A stretch of 58,144 nucleotides of DNA from the NCBI GenBank assembly GCA_905233245.1, contig CAJODK010000010.1:1-58144 (forward strand), given 5' to 3'. The translations under genes were made by a program, and so were the position numbers. The notes beneath the pieces are model-generated. The model made no database searches. It saw nothing but the letters and a program-made list of their open reading frames with translations, and had not been told where the DNA came from. The DNA is from an uncultured Prevotella sp. Its GTDB lineage: Bacteria > Bacteroidota > Bacteroidia > Bacteroidales > Bacteroidaceae. Each line of letters begins with the position of its first letter. Position 1 is the stretch's first letter. Of the stretch, positions 42,094 through 51,800 are shown piece after piece.

Positions 42094-43883
42094 AGTGGAG
42101 TGAGTGGATATACTATGTTGACGATAAAAATGTTGGCAGCAAGGATGATGAAGTTCATCAGCAGGCCTATGCGCATGAAGTCACTGAAGTGGTAGCCACC
42201 AGGACCATATACCATCATGTGTGTAGTCGAACCAATTGGTGTGGCAAAACTTGAACTGACGGATATCATAAGTGCTATGAGGAAGGGGTATGGTTCGTAG
42301 CCCATATTCTCTGCTGCCTCATACATTATGGGGAAGAACATTGCTCCCGCCGCAGTATTGGATATAAATTCAGTGATGAAAGTTCCTACCAGACAGATGG
42401 ACGTCATCACAATCAGAGGGTGATCGCCGCAGGCTGTCATGATGGCACGTGCCAGTTGTTCGGCAATGCCCGTATTCTGTATCGCCGTGCCCAGTGCCAC
42501 AGAACAGGCAAATACCATCAGCACACTCCAGTTTACTGCCTTCATGGCTTGTTCTGCATTGCAGCATCTCAGCAATAGCATGGCACCCGCAGCTAGGAAT
42601 GCGCATTGTAGCAATGAGAGTATTTTCAGGGCGGACAGCACCACCATGGCGAGCATTATGGCGCTCGAGACAAAGGATTTCGCACTGATGTGCGACACCT
42701 GCATAGAGTCAAAGAAATACAGTTGTGATGCGAGGTTCTCTGTATTGATATTCATCTTTGGCGAACATTCGAAGAGCAGTGTATCGCCTGCCTTCAGCAC
42801 CACCTCGCGGGGTGACTGGTCTATGCGCTCACCACTGCGTGCCACAGCTACCAGCACCATGTTGTTCTCCTTCTCTATGTCCGACTCGCTTATGGTCATG
42901 TCTATCAGTTTGCTGCCGAAACTGACGTGCGCTGTGCGCAACTGACGGTTGTTGTCCACCTCGCTTGTGACAAATACGGGATGGTCAGCGTTCACCAGGC
43001 CGAAACTTTTCTTCAGGTCGAGTATGCAGTCCACCTCACCGGCAAATACCAGTCTGTCACCACCCATTATCACCTCGTCTTCCGGCACAGGAGAGATTAC
43101 CTCGTCATAGTGTATCACCTCTATGAGATTGCCTCCCCGCACATTCAGCAATTTTGCCTCTTTTATAGTCTTGCCGATATGGGCATTGTCGGCAGGTACG
43201 AGCAGTTCCACGGTGTAGTCGTTGGTAGCTTCGAAGGCTTTCTCCGGAGCCTTTCGTTCTGGCAACAGTCTGCGCAGGGCGATTACAGACAGTACACCTA
43301 CTGTCAGACAGAACAGACCAGGTATGGTGGTGGCCAGTACATTCATCGTCTTGCCTGTATGCTCAGCATACATGCCTGAGATGATAAGGTTGGGCGGAGT
43401 GCCTATCAGCGTACACACACCACCCATGCCTGAAGCGTAACTCAGCGGTATGAGCAGTTTCGAGGGTGACGTATGCAGTTTCTTTGCCCACATCTTCACT
43501 ATGCCCACAAATAGTGCTACCACTGCTGTATTGCTTAGCACCGAACTCAGTGCTGCCACTGGCAGCATAAGTCGCACCACGGCACTGGGATAACTCTTGG
43601 GTTGCCCCAGCATGTTTTTTGATATCCACTGTAGCACACCCGTATGCATCAAACCTGCCACCACTACGAAGAGCACCCCCACTATCACCACCGACTCACT
43701 GCTGAAGCCTGCAAAGGCACCGTCAGCATCGAGCACTCCTGTGATGTAGAGTACTCCCACAGCCCCCATAAAGACTACGTCCGAACGCAGTTTCGTGAAC
43801 AGCAGTGTGCTAAACGTCACCAGCACTACTGCTATCGTAATCCATGCGTGTATGTTAAATCCCCATAGTATTATCTGGTCCAT
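42090..43883 (-). CDS. SLC13-type anion permease with two RCK_C domains
   Basis: This 597-residue protein has two membrane halves of about five helices each (1-190 and 395-597) around two hydrophilic RCK_C/TrkA_C domains (about 215-385: VELLVPADNAHIGKTIKEAKLLNVRGGNLIEVIH ... DTLLFEC). The conserved SNTAVVALFV and SNTAAGAMFFPI segments are typical of the DASS/SLC13 and CitT-like families, sodium-coupled carriers of sulfate or dicarboxylates. The substrate is unknown. It overlaps the phosphoesterase gene and starts one base after the FNT gene end. Confidence 0.85.
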   Translation of the reverse strand: MDQIILWGFNIHAWITIAVVLVTFSTLLFTKLRSDVVFMGAVGVLYITGVLDADGAFAGFSSESVVIVGVLFVVVAGLMHTGVLQWISKNMLGQPKSYPSAVVRLMLPVAALSSVLSNTAVVALFVGIVKMWAKKLHTSPSKLLIPLSYASGMGGVCTLIGTPPNLIISGMYAEHTGKTMNVLATTIPGLFCLTVGVLSVIALRRLLPERKAPEKAFEATNDYTVELLVPADNAHIGKTIKEAKLLNVRGGNLIEVIHYDEVISPVPEDEVIMGGDRLVFAGEVDCILDLKKSFGLVNADHPVFVTSEVDNNRQLRTAHVSFGSKLIDMTISESDIEKENNMVLVAVARSGERIDQSPREVVLKAGDTLLFECSPKMNINTENLASQLYFFDSMQVSHISAKSFVSSAIMLAMVVLSALKILSLLQCAFLAAGAMLLLRCCNAEQAMKAVNWSVLMVFACSVALGTAIQNTGIAEQLARAIMTACGDHPLIVMTSICLVGTFITEFISNTAAGAMFFPIMYEAAENMGYEPYPFLIALMISVSSSFATPIGSTTHMMVYGPGGYHFSDFMRIGLLMNFIILAANIFIVNIVYPLTPL

Positions 43884-43884
43884 G

Positions 43885-44478
43885 TCACTTCTGTCCTATC
43901 ATTATCCAGCGATACAGGTTACAACCTGCGAAATTGCCAAGCACCTCCATTATATATATAAGGAGTAACTGACTGCTGTACATCTCAGGCACATCGATGA
44001 AATAGAAGGCATCGGCAATGGAGTGGGCAAAACCGCACAGGATGAAGACGGGCACGCCAAACAGCAGGGGGAGGAATCGTCCTTCTCTGCCAAACTGCAC
44101 TGCGGTGGTCATGATGAATCCGCATCCTATCGCCAGCAGAAAACATGCGAGTGGTCCCTTCGCCAGTCTTGATGTTACGATAGCCGTATCGGGAGGCAGA
44201 ATGTCGGGTTGGGCATAGCATACGGTCATTGCTGTGAGAGCACATCCTATTATATTGCCTATGAGGACGGTGGTTATCATCATCCAGTCCCCCTTTGCAC
44301 GGATAAAGCCCGCCGTGCCGGTATAGAGTTTCAACTTGTAGTGTACCACTGCCAAAAGACCAAATGAGAAGAGTACGGCACCAGCCACTCCTCCCACTCT
44401 GAGGTTGACGACGCAACCTATGGATATACAAATGCCGGCAATAATTGCCGAACGCAGGATGACAAATTGTTCTTTCAT
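43885..44478 (-). CDS. formate/nitrite transporter family protein, short
   Basis: The protein has 197 residues and about six helices. The motif CGFAHSIADAFYF near the C-terminus and GNIIGCALTA in the middle match FNT channels, which form pentamers passing formate, nitrite or hydrosulfide. It is shorter than the usual 250-290 residues, mainly because the N-terminal cytoplasmic part is missing. The start at 44478 lies five bases after a -7 element. Confidence 0.75.
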   Translation of the reverse strand: MKEQFVILRSAIIAGICISIGCVVNLRVGGVAGAVLFSFGLLAVVHYKLKLYTGTAGFIRAKGDWMMITTVLIGNIIGCALTAMTVCYAQPDILPPDTAIVTSRLAKGPLACFLLAIGCGFIMTTAVQFGREGRFLPLLFGVPVFILCGFAHSIADAFYFIDVPEMYSSQLLLIYIMEVLGNFAGCNLYRWIMIGQK

Positions 44479-44483
44479 GGGTG

Positions 44484-44491
44484 CAAAGATA
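44484..44491 (-). promoter_or_regulatory. -7 element directly before the FNT gene
   Basis: TATCTTTG on the minus strand ends five bases before the ATG at 44478. Confidence 0.6.
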
Positions 44492-44513
44492 CAAAAATAT
44501 TAGAAAACCACAA

Positions 44514-44548
44514 AACTTTCAACTTTCAACCTTCAACTTTCAACTTTT
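44514..44548 (+). repeat. heptamer repeat (AACTTTC)n in a promoter region
   Basis: Five units (AACTTTC, AACTTTC, AACCTTC, AACTTTC, AACTTTT) end six bases before the -7 element of the next gene, so the -33 region lies inside the repeat. Confidence 0.85.
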
Positions 44549-44553
44549 TTTAC

Positions 44554-44561
44554 TAACTTTG
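44554..44561 (+). promoter_or_regulatory. promoter of the 44596-48765 genes
   Basis: TAACTTTG, 34 bases before the ATG at 44596. Its -33 element would fall in the heptamer array. Confidence 0.65.
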
Positions 44562-44595
44562 CCCCTTGGTTAGGCTCATTTTAAATTACACTGCT

Positions 44596-46467
44596 ATGTT
44601 TATTCGAAAATTACTCTTCATGATGGTAGTGCCTCTGGTATTTGCCGCCTCGCTCCACGCTCAGGAATGGACCACTATCGAAGTTGACCGGCAGATTACT
44701 CACCCTCAGCCTATGACGGGTCTGGTATTGTGGCCAGACTTGGCAGAGGAGAAGAAGAGCACTTATGGTTCCTCTATCACCCTTGAGTTTTCTTACTGCC
44801 TGCCATGCAATGTGGTCAAGGGATGCAACAGTGATGGTAGCATCATTTACGATTGGACGTGGTTTGACAACCTTCTTGCCGATGTAGCCAGTCGTAATCA
44901 CCAACTAATAGCCCGCTTTCGTTACGAATACCCCAGTGGTAATGATATCAAGGGCGCTGCTAAGGGGGCCACGGCCGTCCCTCAGTACATCAAGGACCGT
45001 CCCGACTATAACGAGACCTACGCCTCTAACCCTGGCGGCGACGGTCCCACGTACTATGCCGACTGGAGCAACGACGAACTGAAGCGTTTCACCAAGCAGT
45101 TCTATACCGACTTTGCTCAGCGCTATGCCAGTGACAAGCGATTGGCATTCGTTGAGGTTGGTTTCGGTCACTGGAGTGAGTACCACATCTATGGCACCAC
45201 CCTCAACTTCGGTGTCAACTTCCCTCCGAAGGCGTACCAGAAGGAGTTCTTCCAGCATCTCACCACCGTCATGGGCGACATTCCCTGGGCAATCTCCATC
45301 GATGCCGCTGACGATGAATACACGCCTTTCGTTGACGACGACGAGCTCATGGCACTGCAGTTCGGACTCTTCGACGACTCCTTCATGCACAAGGACCACG
45401 AGATAGGCAGCAAGGACGGCTACAACGAGGAGTGCTGGAACGCCATAGGAAAAGGCACGCGCTGGCAGGCAGGCGTATGCGGAGGTGAGATAAGCTACTA
45501 CAAGAGCAGCGACCAGAAGAACTTCCTCAACCCGGCAGGCATGTATGGTCACACATGGGAAGAGCAGTCGGCAAAATATCACATCACCTTCATGATAGCC
45601 AACGATGCCCCTGGAGGCTCATACGGCACACCAGCACGCTTCCGTGAGGCTACTATGGCATCAGGCTACCGCATCTGCGTGAAGAGCTGCGAGACCGACG
45701 GCACAGCCACGCGCCTCACCGTCACCAACAACGGCATCGCCCCACTCTACCGTGACGCCTGGTTTGCTATTGGCGCAACCCGTTCCGAGACATCCCTCAA
45801 GGGACTGCTGCCTGACGAGGAACTGACAGTGGAAATCCCTGCCGCCCTTGCACAAGCCTCCGACCTCCACATAGAGAGCGACTGCATACTCGACACTCAG
45901 GAAATAGAGTTTGAAGCTGGAGAAGGAGAAGGCGGAGGCGGTGACGCCCCCACGCCTCCAGACCCGACACCAACCGACGATGCCACTATCTGCTATTTCG
46001 AGGGTACACACCCGTCAAGCAATCAGGTCGTGCTCGTTACAGGCAACTCCTCTTCAAGCAAAGGCTCTGTAACCTACGGAGACAAGACCTACAGCACCTG
46101 CATCAAGATGGAAACCAGTACCGAACTGACCATCACCCCCACCTACAGCGGCGACGTAACACTCATCTTCGGAGGCAGCGCAGCCCCAGCCAACCATACC
46201 GTCAAGATAAACGGCGAAGCTGTTACCGTTGACAGCAACGGGCAGGCATCCTTCTCAGCAGCAGCAGGCACAGTCTACACAATAAACAGAGGAGATTCAC
46301 AAATATTCCTGTATCTCGTACTCTTGCCAGCCCAGAGCACAGGCACGGGGCTGGTCAAGAGCACAGGCTTGCAGTCATCTGTGCCCAGTTACAATATCGC
46401 AGGTCAGGCGGTTGCACCCACATGTCAAGGCTTCACTATTCAGAATGGCATAAAAATCATAAAATAA
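44596..46467 (+). CDS. secreted glycosidase-like protein with a beta module and C-terminal sorting tail
   Basis: The 623-residue protein has a signal peptide ending near SLHAQ. Residues of about 25-330 look like a barrel enzyme (RHQLIARFRYEY-type strand, FVEVGFGHWSEYHIYG, SIDAADDE), resembling DUF4832/DUF4874 proteins. A hydrophilic Gly/Pro/Thr linker (about 440-465) leads to a beta module (465-580) that resembles one in the protein at 8493. The tail GFTIQNGIKIIK looks like a type IX sorting end. No confirmed CAZy family; a polysaccharide-active role is inference. Start is taken at the ATG beginning the signal peptide, ten codons inside the longest frame. Confidence 0.7.
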   Translation: MFIRKLLFMMVVPLVFAASLHAQEWTTIEVDRQITHPQPMTGLVLWPDLAEEKKSTYGSSITLEFSYCLPCNVVKGCNSDGSIIYDWTWFDNLLADVASRNHQLIARFRYEYPSGNDIKGAAKGATAVPQYIKDRPDYNETYASNPGGDGPTYYADWSNDELKRFTKQFYTDFAQRYASDKRLAFVEVGFGHWSEYHIYGTTLNFGVNFPPKAYQKEFFQHLTTVMGDIPWAISIDAADDEYTPFVDDDELMALQFGLFDDSFMHKDHEIGSKDGYNEECWNAIGKGTRWQAGVCGGEISYYKSSDQKNFLNPAGMYGHTWEEQSAKYHITFMIANDAPGGSYGTPARFREATMASGYRICVKSCETDGTATRLTVTNNGIAPLYRDAWFAIGATRSETSLKGLLPDEELTVEIPAALAQASDLHIESDCILDTQEIEFEAGEGEGGGGDAPTPPDPTPTDDATICYFEGTHPSSNQVVLVTGNSSSSKGSVTYGDKTYSTCIKMETSTELTITPTYSGDVTLIFGGSAAPANHTVKINGEAVTVDSNGQASFSAAAGTVYTINRGDSQIFLYLVLLPAQSTGTGLVKSTGLQSSVPSYNIAGQAVAPTCQGFTIQNGIKIIK

Positions 46468-46474
46468 ATCATAT

Positions 46475-47731
46475 ATGGCTTATCAAGAAGTAACGACAAC
46501 GGGTTATGGTACCCGAGTAGGTAATTCATTCAAGGCTGTCGGAGGCGGATTCATACTGTTCTGCCTTGCCACTGCCTTTCTGTGGTGGAACGAAGGTCGC
46601 GCCATCAAGACCGAGAAGATGCTCGACGAGGCTGGCAGTGCCTATGTGGAGATGGAGAATCCCAGTAAGCGAGATGCCTCTCTCGAAGGCGAACTTATAT
46701 GCGGTACGGCAATTGCCACTACCGAGGATTCGCTGAGCGATGCGCAGTTTGGCATCGGTGCCAAGGCGATAGCCCTGAGACGTACGGTGGAGTACTACCA
46801 GTGGGTGGAGCACTCCGAGAGCAAGAGCGAGGACAAACTGGGCGGCAAGGAGGAAAGGACTACCACCTACACCTATTCCAAGGAGTGGACAAAACGTCCT
46901 GTTGAGTCGGCAGATTTTAAGGATCCTGCCTATCAGAAGAAGAACTTCGTGCTGACAACCGTTAACGAGACTGAGCAGTATGCCGAAAACGTTTCGTGGG
47001 GTGCTTATAAACTGAACGAGAGTCTCATTCGCAGCATCTCGTCACACGAGAATCTGAATCAGCCTATCAGCGAGGACCTGCTCAAGCAACTCAATAAGGA
47101 CGCCAAGACAGCCTATGAGCGTTTCTACGGTGCTAAGTCGTTGCCTGTTGATACCGCGAAGCAGCAGCCTGCAGACTCCGTGATGACAGATATGGAGTAT
47201 ATCCATCAGAATGGCAACGTGCTCTACTACGGTCGTGTACCAGGTTCGCCAGAGGTGGGCGATGTGCGTGTGACATTTGAGATAGTGACACCTGCCAAGG
47301 TGACGGTGATGGCCGTTGTTGACGGCGACACCTTCAAACCCTACAGGGCAAAGAACGGCAAACGCTTCCAGACGCTCGTGATGGGCAAGAAGAGTGGTGA
47401 TGAGATAATTGAATACCAGAAGGATACAAACAACGCATTGCTATGGATGTTCCGTATCGTAGGCATACTGCTCGTAATTGCAAGTTTGAAGGGCATCTTC
47501 GGATTCCTGGAGACCATCCTTAAGGTAGTCCCCTTTGTTGCCAATATCTTCGGATGGGGCGTCGGTTTGGTATGCACGATAGTCGGCGTAGTATGGTCAC
47601 TCATCATTATCGCCATCGCATGGCTCTTCTATCGTCCTCTGCTGGGCATCGGCCTGCTCGCTATCGCAGCCTTCCTCATTTGGGTGTTCGCATTTGGAGG
47701 GAAGAATAAGATTAAGGAGTTAAGGAGATAA
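46475..47731 (+). CDS. TMEM43/LUMA-family membrane protein
   Basis: This 418-residue protein starts MAYQEVTTTGYGTRVGNSFK. One membrane helix lies at about 22-38 (FILFCLATAFLWWNEG), a large soluble region at 40-320, and four closely spaced helices at about 325-412. This is the TMEM43 layout (PF07787-type), best known from a eukaryotic inner-nuclear-envelope protein; the role of bacterial members is unclear. It begins eight bases after the secreted glycosidase-like gene and is 17 bases from an AAA+ ATPase. The C-terminal residues KIKELRR are encoded by an octamer repeat that also supplies the stop. Confidence 0.8.
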   Translation: MAYQEVTTTGYGTRVGNSFKAVGGGFILFCLATAFLWWNEGRAIKTEKMLDEAGSAYVEMENPSKRDASLEGELICGTAIATTEDSLSDAQFGIGAKAIALRRTVEYYQWVEHSESKSEDKLGGKEERTTTYTYSKEWTKRPVESADFKDPAYQKKNFVLTTVNETEQYAENVSWGAYKLNESLIRSISSHENLNQPISEDLLKQLNKDAKTAYERFYGAKSLPVDTAKQQPADSVMTDMEYIHQNGNVLYYGRVPGSPEVGDVRVTFEIVTPAKVTVMAVVDGDTFKPYRAKNGKRFQTLVMGKKSGDEIIEYQKDTNNALLWMFRIVGILLVIASLKGIFGFLETILKVVPFVANIFGWGVGLVCTIVGVVWSLIIIAIAWLFYRPLLGIGLLAIAAFLIWVFAFGGKNKIKELRR

Positions 47732-47740
47732 GGAGTTAAG
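47709..47740 (+). repeat. octamer repeat across the TMEM43 stop codon
   Basis: AGATTAAG, GAGTTAAG, GAGATAAG, GAGTTAAG cover the last codons of the TMEM43 gene and the gap to the ATPase. Confidence 0.85.
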
Positions 47741-47748
47741 ACAATACA

Positions 47749-48765
47749 ATGAATATTCCCAAAGGAACAGGAGATAAGATTTTCAAGGGTTGCGGTTGCA
47801 TCTCCATCGGCGTGGTGCTGATGTTTATTCTCGTAATCATCATTGGTGTAGCCGTGGACGACGAGGATGCCGACGATAAGAAAGCAGCGCAGACCGAACA
47901 GGTGGAGAAGAAGGACAGCCTTGTAGTCAACGATCCTCTGGAGGGCGACCCCTACAAGGAACTCGACGAACTCATCGGTCTCACACAGGTGAAGGAAGAG
48001 GTACACTCGCTTGCCAATTTCGTGAAGATACAAAAGCAGCGCGAGGCAAAGGGCCTGAAGACCCCCAAGATGTCCCTCCACCTCGTATTCACTGGTAGCC
48101 CTGGTACTGGTAAGACCACCGTGGCCCGCATCGTCGCCAGGATATACAAGGACCTTGGCGTGCTCAAGAAAGGCCATATGGTAGAGACAGACCGTTCTGG
48201 ACTCGTAGCCAACTACGTAGGTCAGACCGCCACGAAGACCAACGCCGTCGTTGACTCAGCCCTCAATGGCGTGCTCTTCATCGATGAGGCTTACGCCCTC
48301 GTGCCCTCGCAGGGCCAGAACAACGACTACGGTCAGGAGGCCATCTCCATCCTGCTGAAGCGTATGGAGGACGACCGCGACCGTCTGGTAGTCATCGTAG
48401 CAGGCTATACCAACGAGATGAAGCGCTTCATTGACTCCAACCCCGGTCTGCAGTCACGTTTCAATCGCTACATCAATTTCCCCGACTACACCTCAGGCGA
48501 GCTCACTGACATCTTCCGTATGTATGTCAAAAAGAATCAGTACACCTTGACGCCCGATGCTGAGCGTTACCTCAGTCAGCGCCTCGACAGCGCTGTAAGG
48601 AACAAGGGACGCAATTTTGGCAATGCCCGCTATGCCCGCAATGTCTTCGAGAAGAGCATCCAGCGGCAGGCCAACCGTCTCTCTGGCGTGAAGACTCCCA
48701 CCACCGAGCAACTCACCGAACTCACTGCCCGTGACCTTCAGGAGGCATTCAACGACTGCAAGTAA
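47749..48765 (+). CDS. membrane-anchored CbbX/SpoVK-type AAA+ ATPase
   Basis: This 338-residue protein has an N-terminal membrane helix (about 16-36) and an acidic linker. The AAA+ core follows: Walker A GSPGTGKT (116-123), a YVGQT pore-loop-like segment (156-160), Walker B VLFIDEA (175-181), sensor-1 AGYTNEM and arginine fingers SRFNR. DELIGLTQVKEEV is the typical CbbX/SpoVK start. CbbX itself remodels Rubisco and others act on type VII secretion; neither applies here. A membrane anchor next to TMEM43 suggests remodelling of a membrane partner. Confidence 0.85.
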   Translation: MNIPKGTGDKIFKGCGCISIGVVLMFILVIIIGVAVDDEDADDKKAAQTEQVEKKDSLVVNDPLEGDPYKELDELIGLTQVKEEVHSLANFVKIQKQREAKGLKTPKMSLHLVFTGSPGTGKTTVARIVARIYKDLGVLKKGHMVETDRSGLVANYVGQTATKTNAVVDSALNGVLFIDEAYALVPSQGQNNDYGQEAISILLKRMEDDRDRLVVIVAGYTNEMKRFIDSNPGLQSRFNRYINFPDYTSGELTDIFRMYVKKNQYTLTPDAERYLSQRLDSAVRNKGRNFGNARYARNVFEKSIQRQANRLSGVKTPTTEQLTELTARDLQEAFNDCK

Positions 48766-48784
48766 GAATACAAGTAATAAACAA

Positions 48785-48819
48785 GGAGGTCTGCATTCAG
48801 ATGATGCAGACCTCCTTTT
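48785..48819 (+). terminator. terminator after the AAA+ gene, usable on both strands
   Basis: GGAGGTCTGCAT pairs with ATGCAGACCTCC, followed by TTTT on the plus strand; the minus strand has a shorter T-run. It separates the convergent genes. Confidence 0.85.
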
Positions 48820-48838
48820 CTATTATATCAAGTCAGAG

Positions 48839-51800
48839 TTAGTGAACTACATTAACTTTCCTGCCATTGATGACATACGTGCCTTGTGGCAGTTCACTCA
48901 GTGATGTGACACCGCTGCGAATCTTCATACCCTGCATGTTATACACATTCACAGGTTTGGTGTACTTGCCATTGATGATGTGTCCTATGCCAGTAGGGGT
49001 AAACAAGAACTTTACCTTCATCGCACTGCCTGTAGGATGATCGGTATCATCAACAACTGTTGCCACGATAACCTTATCTGAAGGACCGTCAAAGTCTTCC
49101 TCAGAAACAGGAACGCTGGTCGGGGTGCAGTCCAGTGTCAGGCTCCACTCGCTCTCGGTATCTTCACAGAGCAGTCTTATATTCTCTGCGTAGCTCTGGG
49201 AGGCGTGGTCGTAGAGCAGGATAGTAGGAATCTGAGCCCATACACCAGCAGCGTCAAGGTTATTGACATCTATGGTCACCACCTTGTCTATTATCTGATT
49301 CTGCAAGGTCAGCGTTGTAACGTCAGCACTGATGGCTGGCGTCACGTCTGCCAGACAGTTGTCAGAGGCATAGAGTGTGGTGAGGTCGGTCAATGGCTGT
49401 ACAAACGTTCCTAGGTTGCCACTGAGCTGGTTGTTGGATATGTTCAAAGCAGTTAGTTTGCTGGTGAAGCCAGTCTTGCCCTCAAGGAACGTTGTCATAC
49501 CATCACCGATGTCGTCTGTCAGTTGGTTCTCACTCAGGTTGAGCGTTGTCAACTGTGGCAGTGCGAGCAGCGTGAATGGGAATGCGCCCGTGAGTCCGTT
49601 ATTGCTCAGGTTGATGCTTACCACATGTCCTCCGAGTATTGATACGCCAGGCAGGGACTGCACTGTGCGCCTTTCTACATCGAAGTTCCATGTATTGGTC
49701 CATCCATCGCCGTTACCCATTTCCTGATAAGCGTCCTTCAGCGTGTTCCAGTCCTCTTCTGTCATTTGTGGCATGTCTATCTTTGCCTTCACGTAGAAGA
49801 AGTTGTCACTGTGAGTCGTAGTCTCACCGCGCTCAGGAACCTTGTTGCCAGAAGCCACTGTCGTCGCCCATAGATACCCGTATTCTGCTGTAGCGGGCTC
49901 GTATGGATTTACGATAGAGCCTCCTGCTGCGTCCCATTCTATATCGGTCACGCTACTCATGTCAGATGCAACGAGGAAGTAATAGTTACCGTACTGGGTT
50001 TCGTCAATATCCACCTCAGCACTTCCCTCATATTCCTCACCACTTGCAAGGTCTTTCACGTTGGCAACCGATTTGAGCAGGATGCAGTTCTGCTGGTTGG
50101 TGCCACCATAGACATCGGGCACGAGCCACAGACGGTCCGTCCATGCCTGTCCGTCGGTATCGCCAACGCCGTCGTTGCGTACCGTCCACTTAATGGTGAC
50201 TTTAGTGCCAGCCTCAAGGTCAGCAGGCAGAGTAATGGCGCTCACGTGCAGGTTAGGCAACAGATGCACTGAGAAGTTCATCTCATCGCTGCTTATCTGC
50301 TGTGTAGCATTACGTGCCACTATTTGCCACTTGTATGACTTATGGTTCTGACAGAAGTTGGTTGACGTGAATGATGTCTCCGCTATGCCAGTTGCCATCG
50401 GTGTTGTTGGCTTCTGGTTGACGGCGTTCCACAGATACACGTCATACACAGCATTGTTGATGCCATTCCACTGTAGTGTCACGGTAGTGGCGTCCAGTTC
50501 CGCACCCTTTGCAGGTGTCAGGTTGGTGAAGTCACCGTCAAGGGCAGGGCGTACTGTGATGGTATGCGTGAAGATGCAGAAAGTCTCTTCACCCTTCTTG
50601 GCAACCACGTCGTATATCAGTTGTACGTCTTCCGTACTGCTACTCAGGATGGTCATCTGAGGTATGTTGCCAGTGCCATCGTTGATATTACCGCTGATAT
50701 ATTCGTTAGCCTGTGCCGTCCATGTAAATGTCAGTCCTGTTCTGATAGGGGAGAAATCCACCTCTGCAGTCTGTTCGCCTGACACTACCGTTTGGCTCTT
50801 TACGCTCTCCATCTGCGTTGGGTCATATACAATGCCCCAAAGCTTCAGGTTCACATTGTCGAGCACGAGGTTCTGTCCCAATGCAGTGAAGATGTTTACC
50901 ACATCAGTGCTGATAGTCCCGCCGTCAGTGCCGAATCCCATGGTTGGTGTGGCGCCTGTAGAGGTCAGTGTCAGTGTGTATTCACCCTCTGCCAGTCGTG
51001 ATTGTATGGTAGATAGGTGGCTCACGTCATCGTCGCTCAGTGCACAACCGAATGTCTCGCCAGCCTTCACCACTACGCTCACGTTGGAGTTGATGGGTGA
51101 AGCTGCCATGAAGTCCAGCAGTGACGTTGTGGATGTGAAGTAGCGTACGCCCTTCACCTCGGTGTCAAGGAACAGTGTACCATTTACGCGCCATGTGTTC
51201 TTGTTGTTGACGAGAACTGTCATCATGGCAACGTCGGTTCCGCTTTCACCCCTCACCGTCAGTGTCACGTCATAACTACCCTCTGTAGCGTATGTATGCA
51301 GAGGATTGCGCTCAGTGCTCGACGTTCCGTCACCGAAGTTCCATGTCCAGTCCAGTGCCTTGTCTGACGACTGGTTATTGAACTGGAATCGGTTCTGCAG
51401 TTTGTCGAACGTGAAAGAGGCATATAGCCCGTCTTCTCTCTGTTCCTCCACGTAGATGTAACCCTGTCGTGTAGAGTTGATGACGGTCTTTGTCTCATCA
51501 CCGTTGATGCGTGCACCGTTGGTCAGTACTATTGCGTAGCTCGTGCCTTCCTCAGCAGTCTCGCTGATGGTTACGGGCACGTCAAACACCTTGCCATTAT
51601 TGCCTGTGATAGCAGTGCCTCCCGTTATGTCGAAACGGTAAGCATTGCCCTCTGCAGGCACTGGCGTTACGGTCAGCGTCTTGCCTGCAGCTCGCTCTGA
51701 CAGTGCTGTACTTTCTGCCTGCACGTTGAAGCCCTCAGGGAATTTCACCACTACCGTCATATTGGGCACCTCTTCCGAGTTTTCCAGATAGACGGGATAG

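Noticed and set aside
44905..45582. 225-residue minus-strand frame
   Set aside because: Antisense shadow of the secreted glycosidase-like gene.
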